In this document: positions 1 to 7,541 of the stretch, one piece after another
How the letters are laid out: the number at the start of each line of letters is the position of its first letter
How positions within the stretch are numbered: the first letter of the stretch is position 1
Source of the DNA: Gammaproteobacteria bacterium
Lineage (GTDB): Bacteria > Pseudomonadota > Gammaproteobacteria > DSM-19610
Assembly (NCBI GenBank): GCA_011371465.1
Contig: DRQL01000309.1
Location: 1 to 7,541 of the forward strand
Direction: 5' to 3'
DNA length: 7,541 bases
Notes under the pieces: generated by a model
The model's database searches: none
Told to the model about the DNA's origin: nothing
What the model saw: the letters and a program-made list of their open reading frames with translations, nothing else
Made by a program: the position numbers and the translations under genes

Positions 1-180
1 AAGGGATTCAGCGCCAGATACAATTTGAACAGGCTGGTTTACTTTGAATTGTTTGATGATATGCGCGAGGCGATTTCGAGAGAAAAACAGATAAAGGCAG
101 GTTCAGGAAAAGCAAAGATCAAGCTCATCGAGCATGATAATTCTGAGTGGAGAGATCTTTACACGGAGGTCTGTGTCTGA
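1..180 (+). CDS. GIY-YIG nuclease-like protein, C-terminal fragment (5' end outside window)
   Basis: Frame 1 is open from the first base to a TGA at 178-180 and gives 59 residues. The visible part contains RYNLNRLVYFELFDDM, then a helix with AISREKQIK, then KIKLIEHDN and EWRDLY. This is the characteristic C-terminal half of small stand-alone GIY-YIG (UvrC-type nuclease fold) proteins of roughly 90-100 residues. The Glu in SREKQIK matches the conserved metal-binding Glu of the family. The N-terminal GIY-YIG motif lies outside the window, so catalytic competence cannot be judged. Small GIY-YIG genes of this kind are common in bacteria, often sit beside short dispersed palindromic repeats, and their biological role is mostly unknown. 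That is the arrangement here, with a repeat starting right after the stop. The AT content is higher than in the metabolic genes downstream, which fits a mobile or accessory origin. The family call is fairly secure; any function beyond nuclease-like is not. Confidence 0.82.
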   Translation, partial: KGFSARYNLNRLVYFELFDDMREAISREKQIKAGSGKAKIKLIEHDNSEWRDLYTEVCV

Positions 181-219
181 TGGAGATTGCCGCGTCGCTG
201 CGCTCCTCGCAATGACGGG
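181..219. repeat. Dispersed GIY-YIG-associated palindromic repeat
   Basis: The stretch is bounded by ATTGC (186-190) and GCAAT (209-213) as an imperfect inverted repeat around a GC-rich core. Read on the minus strand it translates as HCEERSDAAIS, a peptide that turns up in spurious ORF calls of very many proteobacterial genomes because this DNA repeat is so widespread. It starts directly after the stop codon of the GIY-YIG gene, and copies of this repeat next to small GIY-YIG genes are a recurring arrangement. A minus-strand reading frame of 77 codons runs across it (125-358) but has no other coding support and is not annotated. Only one copy lies in the window, so calling it a repeat rests on recognising the sequence, not on counting copies. 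Confidence 0.68.
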
Positions 220-354
220 ATGTGGCCGGAACCGGTAATTCCTGAACCAAGTCGCTGTATTTCCAGCGGAACGGGGATAACGGTGTCAGGGACCGATGAA
301 CAGAGTGCTGGTACAGGACACATGGAGCGGAGAACGGAAGCAGAGCACTTCCAT

Positions 355-1836
355 TCATAGCCCCGCGAGCGTTTCGGGGTAGTCGGGGCTGGTGGGCGTT
401 GCGCAGGTGTTCAGGGTCAGGCGCTCTACCCGCAGTTTCGCGCCTTCTGCGTAGAACCCGATGCGACCCCGTGAGAACTGATCGTCGGCAAGGGTCAGAA
501 CCACGTAGTCGTTCAGGGACAGCTCGAGGTACCGCCCATGAGCGAGCAGGCTGAACCGATGGGGTTCCTGCGTAGGCAGGAAGTTCGATGTTTGCAGCTG
601 CTGATAATGGAATGCCCCCTCGTGACCACCCTCAGGGTTGTGTCCCCAGGCACGGAGCTGGGCAATCCCCTTGTAGAGATCAAGGCTCAGGAAGTAGCCG
701 TCTCCCTGTTCATTGACCCGGAGCACCAGTCCGCACTTGCCCTTGCCTTCGATGTACATGTCCCCGGAGAGCAGGAAGTCATCATATTCACCCTGCAGGA
801 GGAAGATCTCCATGCCGCCCTCGCATGCCATGTGACACAGGCCGGGCGTCGCCTCGGCTGACGCACTGGGGTTGCCGAGTACGGCCTGAAGCGGGATCAG
901 CTGCTGCGGGTCCCGCGTCGATGCCATAAGCGCTCCAAACCCGGCGAAGCGCTTGAGACGGAGTCGCCCTTCGTCGTCGGCAACGAGTTCCTTCGGGGGC
1001 GCCATCAGGTGCATCCCGTCCATCTTCAGACCCTTGTAGAAGAAGTTCCAGACCAGGTAACGACCATCGGTCTGACAGATCCTGGCCGCATAGTTGCCCT
1101 GGGGAAGCAGCACGTTGTCGGCAAAGTTGCGATACGGCCCCTCGACCTGGTCCGCATACCAGTAGTGTACCTTGATGTCCTCCCGGATCGAGCTGACCAG
1201 GTAGAAGCGATTGCGCAGTCGGATCAGGTTGGGCACCTCCAGGTCGTCGTAGCGCATGGGATGGAATGCCGTGGGGCGGAGTTCGAAGTGATCGGGCGAT
1301 GTTTCCTTTAGCACAGCGACGCAACCTCGCCGGATGATCGGCCCGTGTGGAACCCGTGCCGAAACCAGCAGGTAGCCTTCGCCTTCGTGTTCGACAAAAT
1401 ACGGGTCGCGAAAGCTCACCCATTTGCGGCCTTCGTCAAGTGTCGATTCGTAGTGCGGGCTCCGGGCTTCGAGCGGAAATGGCGCTTCGTTCACCTTGCG
1501 CCAATGGTAAAGATCGTCGCTGACTGCGAGGCCCAGACGCTGTACCCGCCCGCCCTCCTGCAAGGAGAGTCCCGTGTAGAACATGCGCCAGGAGCCGGAG
1601 TGATGGGGACTCCTGGAGACATGCATGGTCCACAGCATGTCGTCATCCCAGGCAGGCGGGTCGCTGACAAACAGGGCGTTCTTGACGCGCCGCCAGTGCA
1701 GGCCGTCCCTGCTCACCGCGTGCGCGATGTAGTCGTGATTGGGTACGGTCAGGTGAAAGAGGTGGTACTCCCCGTTGTGCATGACCACATCGACGTCGCC
1801 GATCTCCGATTTTATAAAACCGTAACCTGAGTACAC
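355..1836 (-). CDS. Glycoside hydrolase of the GH32/GH43-type five-bladed beta-propeller superfamily
   Basis: The product has 493 residues, starting at GTG (1834-1836) with an AAGGAA ribosome-binding site 8 nt upstream; the next in-frame Met lies past the first propeller strand. The acidic residues needed by this superfamily can be placed by motif: Asp14/Asp16 in GDVDVV near the N-terminus (nucleophile position), the R-D-P triplet at 143-145 (transition-state stabiliser) and Glu200 in LEVP (acid/base, equivalent to the ECP motif of GH32). Repeated blade elements such as YHLFHL, DGLHWRR, WRMFYTGL and DDLYHWRKV support a beta-propeller over about residues 10-300. Residues about 345-477 (GDMYIEG, GLVLRVNE, LSLNDY, GRIGFYAEG) look like the concanavalin/laminin-G-type beta-sandwich found at the C-terminus of GH32 enzymes. 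There is no signal peptide, so it is probably cytoplasmic and would act on imported or internal sugar. The exact family and substrate (fructoside, arabinoside, mannoside or other) cannot be told from sequence. No sugar transporter, kinase or regulator adjoins it in this window. The next gene upstream on the strand, the radical SAM gene, is 352 bp away, so they are probably separate transcription units. Confidence 0.82.
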   Translation of the reverse strand: MYSGYGFIKSEIGDVDVVMHNGEYHLFHLTVPNHDYIAHAVSRDGLHWRRVKNALFVSDPPAWDDDMLWTMHVSRSPHHSGSWRMFYTGLSLQEGGRVQRLGLAVSDDLYHWRKVNEAPFPLEARSPHYESTLDEGRKWVSFRDPYFVEHEGEGYLLVSARVPHGPIIRRGCVAVLKETSPDHFELRPTAFHPMRYDDLEVPNLIRLRNRFYLVSSIREDIKVHYWYADQVEGPYRNFADNVLLPQGNYAARICQTDGRYLVWNFFYKGLKMDGMHLMAPPKELVADDEGRLRLKRFAGFGALMASTRDPQQLIPLQAVLGNPSASAEATPGLCHMACEGGMEIFLLQGEYDDFLLSGDMYIEGKGKCGLVLRVNEQGDGYFLSLDLYKGIAQLRAWGHNPEGGHEGAFHYQQLQTSNFLPTQEPHRFSLLAHGRYLELSLNDYVVLTLADDQFSRGRIGFYAEGAKLRVERLTLNTCATPTSPDYPETLAGL

Positions 1837-1844
1837 CTGGAGAG

Positions 1845-1850
1845 TTCCTT
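1845..1850 (-). promoter_or_regulatory. Ribosome-binding site for the glycoside hydrolase GTG start
   Basis: Read on the minus strand this is AAGGAA, 8 nt upstream of the GTG at 1834-1836. It supports choosing the GTG, which begins the protein shortly before the conserved GDVDVV motif. No in-frame ATG in a better context is available nearby. Confidence 0.6.
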
Positions 1851-1915
1851 GTTGAACTGCACTTGAATCCAGCCCGGGATTTGCACTGGAAATTGACCCG
1901 CCCGGATTTGTCCGG

Positions 1916-1945
1916 ATTATGGACTACAGAGTCGCTTCGTTTCCA
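1916..1945 (-). promoter_or_regulatory. Weak candidate promoter for the glycoside hydrolase gene
   Basis: On the minus strand, TGGAAA (1940-1945; 4 of 6 matches to TTGACA) and CATAAT (1916-1921; 5 of 6 to TATAAT) are separated by 18 bp. Transcription would begin near 1909, giving a leader of roughly 70 nt that starts within a small palindrome, CCGGATTTGTCCGG (1902-1915), which could be an operator or a 5' hairpin. The match is weak, and a GC-rich genome yields such pairs by chance, so this is only a candidate. Confidence 0.2.
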
Positions 1946-2055
1946 GTCCTTTTCCTCTTTATGGTTGTGCGTAGAAGGTTTGTGAATATGCAGGTGAAAT
2001 ATCGGGGAAGGTTAACGGAGGTCCCCCGATCCTGGCATGAAGTTCGCCGTATCTT

Positions 2056-2133
2056 GCAGGTCGGATTAGCGCTAGCGTAATCCGACACAGCCGTAACGTC
2101 GGGTTACGGCGCTTTGCGCCTAACCCGACCTGC
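2056..2133. repeat. Two-hairpin dispersed repeat element with outer inverted repeats
   Basis: Two imperfect palindromes stand in tandem. The first (2060-2086) pairs GTCGGATTA with TAATCCGAC around a short CGC/GCG core. The second (2098-2129) pairs GTCGGGTTA with TAACCCGAC, continues through GGCGC/GCGCC with one bulged C, and closes with a TTT loop. The whole block is bounded by a 13-bp inverted repeat with one mismatch (2056-2068 and 2121-2133), so the two hairpins can also pair with each other as one long stem. The minus-strand translation contains VGLGAKRRNPTLR, another spurious peptide familiar from many gammaproteobacterial genomes, which marks this as a common interspersed element. It sits between two co-directional genes and could act as a transcript-end or mRNA-stabilising structure for the radical SAM gene, but it has no U-tract and lies about 55 bp past that stop codon. 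Confidence 0.72.
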
Positions 2134-2188
2134 GCGGTATTCACGGAAACCGTTGGTTGAATCCGGCCATCTGGAAGGGCCTTCCCGC

Positions 2189-3283
2189 TCAGGCCGCAAA
2201 ATCTCTCAAACGGACCGGTTGCCGTTGTGCGCCCCAGTTGCCCGGCTGTGCTTCGAATACCCCGGCGCAGGGTGTTCCGCAGGCGGCGCATTTCCCGTCC
2301 GCGGTCAGGTTCCAGTCGCTCAGTACATACCAGTCGCGGCCGATCAGCAGTTCCCCGCACTGGTGGCACCAGGTGCTGTCGCCGTCCTTGTTGTGGACGT
2401 TGCCGGTGTAGGCGTAGCGCACGCCGTTGTTCATGGCGATTTCGCGTGCGCGGACGAGCGTTTCTTTGGGCGTGGGTGGCACATCCTGCATTTTCCAGTC
2501 GGGGTGAAAGGCCGAGAAGTGCATGGGGACGTCCGGTCCCAGTTTTTCCACGACCCACCGGGTCATTTCATCCAGTTCCCTGTCTGAATCGTTTTTTCCG
2601 GGGATCAGCAGGGTGGTGGTTTCCAGCCAGACGTCGGTTTCGTGTTTGATGTATTCCAGGGTTTCCAGCACCGGCGCCAGGTGTGAGCCGGTGATCTTGT
2701 GGTAGAACGCTTCGCTGAACGCCTTGAGGTCGACGTTGGCGGCATCCATGTAGCGGTAGAATTCCGCGCGCGGTTCCGGGCACACGTACCCGGCTGTGAC
2801 AGCGACCGACTTGATGCCTCTCTCCCGGCAGGCCTTCGCTACATCGATGGCGTATTCGTGGAATATCACAGGATCGTTGTAGGTATAGGCCACGCTGCGG
2901 CAGTCGAGCTGCTGTGCTGCGCGCGCGATGAGTTCCGGCGAGGCGGCGTCGGTCAGGGTATGGATTTCCCGCGATTTGCTGATGTCCCAGTTCTGGCAGA
3001 ACTTGCAGGCCAGGTTGCAGCCTGCAGTGCCGAACGACAGGACCGGCGTGCCGGGCAGGAAGTGGTTCAGCGGTTTTTTCTCGATGGGGTCGATGCAGTA
3101 GCCGCTGGAACGCCCGTAGGTGGTGAGTACGATCTCGTCATCCAGGTTTTCCCGCACAAAGCACAGGCCGCGTTGGCCGGCGTGCAGTTTACAGAAGCGT
3201 GGGCAGAGGTCGCACTGCACGCGACCGTCGTCGAGTTTATGCCAGTATCGGGTGCTGACGGTAAACGGGTCCGGCTTGCTCAT
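2189..3283 (-). CDS. amrS: AmmeMemoRadiSam system radical SAM enzyme (AmrS, PflA-like)
   Basis: The product has 364 residues. The ATG at 3281-3283 is preferred because the family's usual N-terminal sequence (ending in a Cys-rich CDLCPRFCKL segment) begins about 20 residues later; an upstream in-frame ATG at 3395-3397 would add 38 residues with no family resemblance. The ribosome-binding site is weak (AGG about 10 nt upstream). The radical SAM cluster motif is C89-x3-C93-x2-C96 (CNLACKFC), preceded by four Cys (24, 27, 31, 41) typical of this branch. YTYNDPVIFHEY (133-144) and the VDLKAF region (184-189) follow the pattern of pyruvate formate-lyase-activating-type enzymes. The C-terminus has a zinc-ribbon-like set of Cys (306, 309, 332, 335, 339). 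Full length and this arrangement match the family formerly annotated as PflA-like, one of three proteins (AMMECR1, Memo and radical SAM) that recur together; their product is, to my knowledge, not settled. No AMMECR1 or Memo gene is visible in this window. The gene is divergent from the PFOR operon. Clustered [4Fe-4S] enzymes imply function under low oxygen and need of a low-potential electron donor. Confidence 0.93.
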   Translation of the reverse strand: MSKPDPFTVSTRYWHKLDDGRVQCDLCPRFCKLHAGQRGLCFVRENLDDEIVLTTYGRSSGYCIDPIEKKPLNHFLPGTPVLSFGTAGCNLACKFCQNWDISKSREIHTLTDAASPELIARAAQQLDCRSVAYTYNDPVIFHEYAIDVAKACRERGIKSVAVTAGYVCPEPRAEFYRYMDAANVDLKAFSEAFYHKITGSHLAPVLETLEYIKHETDVWLETTTLLIPGKNDSDRELDEMTRWVVEKLGPDVPMHFSAFHPDWKMQDVPPTPKETLVRAREIAMNNGVRYAYTGNVHNKDGDSTWCHQCGELLIGRDWYVLSDWNLTADGKCAACGTPCAGVFEAQPGNWGAQRQPVRLRDFAA

Positions 3284-3301
3284 GACAAAATACCTGCTGG
3301 C

Positions 3302-3330
3302 TTGCTGCACCTTTACGGCTATAGTATAGA
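3302..3330 (+). promoter_or_regulatory. Candidate sigma70-type promoter of the oxidoreductase/nifJ operon
   Basis: TTGCTG (3302-3307; 4 of 6 matches to TTGACA) and TATAGA (3325-3330; 4 of 6 to TATAAT) are separated by exactly 17 bp. It lies in the gap between two divergent genes, which must hold their promoters. Transcription would start near 3337 and give a leader of about 125 nt before the first gene. Two ATCAAAT direct repeats (3359-3365 and 3375-3381, 16 bp apart) lie just downstream and could be regulator half-sites, but I recognise no specific regulator. Confidence 0.42.
3323..3328 (-). promoter_or_regulatory. Candidate -10 element for amrS
   Basis: Read on the minus strand the bases are TATACT, 5 of 6 matches to TATAAT, about 40 nt upstream of the amrS start codon. 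No convincing -35 hexamer is found 16-18 bp further upstream, so an activator or other sigma factor would be needed if the site is used. It overlaps the -10 of the candidate plus-strand promoter, so polymerase binding in the two directions would be mutually exclusive. Confidence 0.25.
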
Positions 3331-3386
3331 CCAGTAAATTTCGCTTACCCTGACGCGTATCAAATACAGGCGACATCAAATCTGTA

Positions 3387-3445
3387 ATGCTGCGCACTCG
3401 AACCCTGGCGAGTTGTCAGGCAGGGTCTCCCCAGCATCGTGCGCA
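3387..3445 (+). other. Inverted repeats in the leader of the oxidoreductase/nifJ operon
   Basis: TGCGCAC (3391-3397) is repeated inverted as GTGCGCA (3439-3445), and ATGCTG (3387-3392) as CAGCAT (3432-3437). Inside them, ACTCG (3396-3400) pairs with CGAGT (3409-3413), and CCCTG (3403-3407) with CAGGG (3421-3425). Several of these pairings share bases and exclude each other, so the leader RNA could fold in alternative ways. It matches no riboswitch class I know, and ends 16 nt before the chosen start codon at 3462. It may be nothing more than chance in GC-rich DNA. Confidence 0.25.
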
Positions 3446-3461
3446 ACAAAAGAGTGCAGGC

Positions 3462-5176
3462 ATGACCGATAAAGACATGACATCCAGGCCGGATTTTGCC
3501 CGGCATGGCCGGGGTACCGGACCCTTGCGTACGCGGCGGCCAATCTATGTCGATTACCTGCCTCCCTGCAACAATGCCTGCCCAGCCGGCGAGAATATTC
3601 AGGCCTGGCTGGCGCTGGCCCAGGCCGGCGAGTATCAGGCGGCCTGGCAGCGCCTGATCGAGGATAACCCGCTGCCGGCGGTGCACGGCCGGGTCTGTTA
3701 TCACCCCTGTGAAAGCGCCTGCAACCGCAACGCGACCGACAGCACGGTGAGTATCCACGCGCTGGAACGCTACCTGGGCGACCTGGCGCTGGAGCAGGGC
3801 TGGCAGCCGCGCTACCGGGACCGGTCGGGCGGTGGCCGGGTGCTGGTGGTCGGGGCCGGGCCCAGCGGCCTTTCCGCGGCCTATCACCTGACGCGCCTCG
3901 GGCACGAGGTGGAGATCCGCGATGCGGGTCCCGTGGCCGGTGGCATGATGCATTTCGGCATCCCGGCCTACCGCATGCCCCGCAAGGAGCTGAACGCGGA
4001 AATCCGGCGCATCGAGAAGATGGGGGTAAAGATTACCCTCAATCACCGGGTGGAGCATGTGCTCGAAGAAAAGCAGGCGGGTCAGTTCGATGCCGTGTTC
4101 ATCGCCATCGGCGCGCACATCAGCAAAAAGATCGATATCCCGGCGCGGGAAGCCGGCAAGATCCTCGACGCAGTCAGTTTTCTGCGCCAGGCCGAGAGCG
4201 GGGACCCGCCGAAACTCGGGCGGCGGGTGGCCGTCTATGGCGGCGGCAACACGGCCATGGATGCCGCCCGCACCGCCAAACGCCTGGGCGTCGACGAGGC
4301 CATGATTATCTACCGGCGCGACCGCGCCAGTATGCCGGCGCACGATTTCGAAGCCGATGAGGCGCTGGAGGAGGGGGTCAAGATCAAGTGGCTGCGCACC
4401 ATCAAGGAGATCGACCAGACCCGTTTCCAGGTCGAGGTCATGGAGCTGGACGAAAACGGCCGGCCGCAGCCTACCGGCGAGATCGAGGAACTGGAGGCGG
4501 ATGCGCTGATACTGGCGGTTGGCCAGGAGGCCGATACCGGGTTTCTCCGCGGCATTCCCGGTCTTGAATTCAATACCGACGGCACGGTGATTGTCGGTGA
4601 AGACATGATGACGGGCGCGCCCGGTATATTCGCGGGTGGTGACATGGTACCCAGCGAACGCTCGGTCACCATTGCCACCGGACACGGCAAGAAGGCCGCC
4701 CGGTATATCGACGGTTACCTGCGCAATGAACCCTACCAGCCGCAGGAGAAACACCCGGTGGTGGGCCACGAGCGCCTGCACCTCTGGTACCGCACCGATG
4801 CGCCGCAGCAGGATCAGCCCGAACTGCCACTGGCCGAGCGCCTGCAGGGTTTCGACGAGATCTTCAAAGGGCTGTCGGACGCAGAGGCGCGCTTCGAGGC
4901 GCAACGCTGCCTGTCCTGCGGCAACTGTTTTGAGTGCGACGGCTGCTATGGTGCCTGCCCGGAAGGCGCGGTGATCAAGCTCGGCCCCGGCAGGCGCTAC
5001 CGCTTCGATTACGACCGCTGTACCGGTTGCGCGGTCTGCTACGAGCAGTGTCCCTGCCATGCCATCGAGATGATCCCGGAACAGCAGGCGCTGAAGAAGA
5101 AGGTATCGCCGGTGGATGAATGTGCCGACGAGGATCTGCATATCGCGCAGGCGGAATTCAGCGGGGTGCAGCCGTC

Positions 5177-5180
<4 letters not shown>
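3462..5180 (+). CDS. GltD-like FAD/NAD(P)H oxidoreductase with C-terminal 2x[4Fe-4S] ferredoxin domain
   Basis: The product has 572 residues from the ATG at 3462, which has GAG/AGG-type pairing just upstream (AGAGTGCAGG). The upstream in-frame ATG at 3387 lies in the structured leader, and its extra 25 residues show no family resemblance. Domain order is: an N-terminal iron-sulfur helical domain (PPCNNACPAGENIQAWL with C36/C40, then C79/C83/C87), as in the small subunit of glutamate synthase and in NfnB; an FAD-binding Rossmann site GAGPSG (131-136); an NAD(P)H-binding site GGGNTA (260-265); the second FAD motif GIFAGGD (388-394); and a ferredoxin tail. The tail has C483, C486, C489, C492, C495, C499, then C520/C523/C526/C530. 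This is a soluble flavoprotein that can pass electrons between NAD(P)H and iron-sulfur carriers. No glutamate synthase large subunit follows, so gltD is not an appropriate name. The stop overlaps the start of nifJ, so it most likely serves as pyridine nucleotide:ferredoxin/PFOR oxidoreductase. DsrL of sulfur oxidisers is a relative, but no dsr gene is seen here. Confidence 0.9.

Positions 5181-7541
<2,361 letters not shown>

Noticed and set aside
250..300. Possible remnant of a REP/RAYT element around GGTGTCAGGGACC
   Set aside because: It is loosely reminiscent of sequences beside REP-associated transposases, but too short and without a palindrome I could support.
336..352. GGAAG/CTTCC hairpin just past the glycoside hydrolase stop codon as a terminator
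   Set aside because: The stem is only 5 bp and no run of T follows on the minus strand, so it does not meet the pattern of an intrinsic terminator.
125..358. 77-codon minus-strand frame containing HCEERSDAAIS
   Set aside because: It overlaps the GIY-YIG gene end and is a translation of the dispersed repeat, with no sign of coding selection.
2173..2185. GGAAGGGCCTTCC palindrome downstream of amrS as a terminator
   Set aside because: The stem is too short, the loop is itself palindromic, and there is no T-tract.
1959..2558. 199-codon minus-strand frame spanning the intergenic repeat and the end of amrS
   Set aside because: Half of it overlaps amrS out of frame and the rest is the dispersed repeat; the peptide VGLGAKRRNPTLR is a known type of spurious translation of that repeat.
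3360..5141. 593-codon open frame on the minus strand opposite the GltD-like gene
   Set aside because: It mirrors a strongly recognisable gene with known motifs on the plus strand, its own translation shows no family resemblance and is low-complexity in Ala/Gly/Arg/Val, and long antisense frames are expected from codon bias in GC-rich genes.

Overview
The window is GC-rich, gene-dense bacterial chromosome. Gene content (single-chain pyruvate:ferredoxin oxidoreductase, AmmeMemoRadiSam radical SAM enzyme) and two dispersed hairpin repeats typical of Gammaproteobacteria suggest a facultatively or strictly anaerobic, possibly sulfur-oxidising gammaproteobacterium. That placement is inference; no rRNA or other taxonomic marker is present.

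Layout. The left edge (1-180, + strand) is the C-terminal end of a small GIY-YIG nuclease-like gene, followed directly by a short dispersed repeat (181-219). The rest of this 174-bp gap between converging genes holds nothing I can name. On the minus strand, 355-1836 encodes a cytoplasmic five-bladed beta-propeller glycoside hydrolase related to GH32/GH43, with a C-terminal beta-sandwich. The 352-bp gap 1837-2188 carries a two-hairpin repeat element (2056-2133) and at most a weak promoter for the hydrolase gene; I see no gene in it. On the minus strand, 2189-3283 is the AmmeMemoRadiSam-system radical SAM enzyme (AmrS).

A divergent regulatory region (3284-3461) separates amrS from a plus-strand operon. 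It contains a plausible sigma70-type promoter and a leader of about 125 nt with inverted repeats. The operon begins with a GltD-like FAD/NAD(P)H oxidoreductase carrying a ferredoxin-type 2x[4Fe-4S] tail (3462-5180). Its stop codon overlaps, as ATGA, the start of a nifJ-type pyruvate:ferredoxin oxidoreductase (5177 to the window end, 788 residues visible, C-terminal thiamine-diphosphate domain missing).

How the genes work together. The likely functional unit is the operon. NifJ interconverts pyruvate + CoA with acetyl-CoA + CO2 + reduced ferredoxin, and the GltD-like flavoprotein could exchange those electrons with NAD(P)H. The fused pairing of a pyridine-nucleotide flavoprotein with PFOR is the most interesting system-level feature. 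AmrS, itself dependent on low-potential electrons, is transcribed divergently from it. The hydrolase and nuclease fragment look unrelated to this unit.
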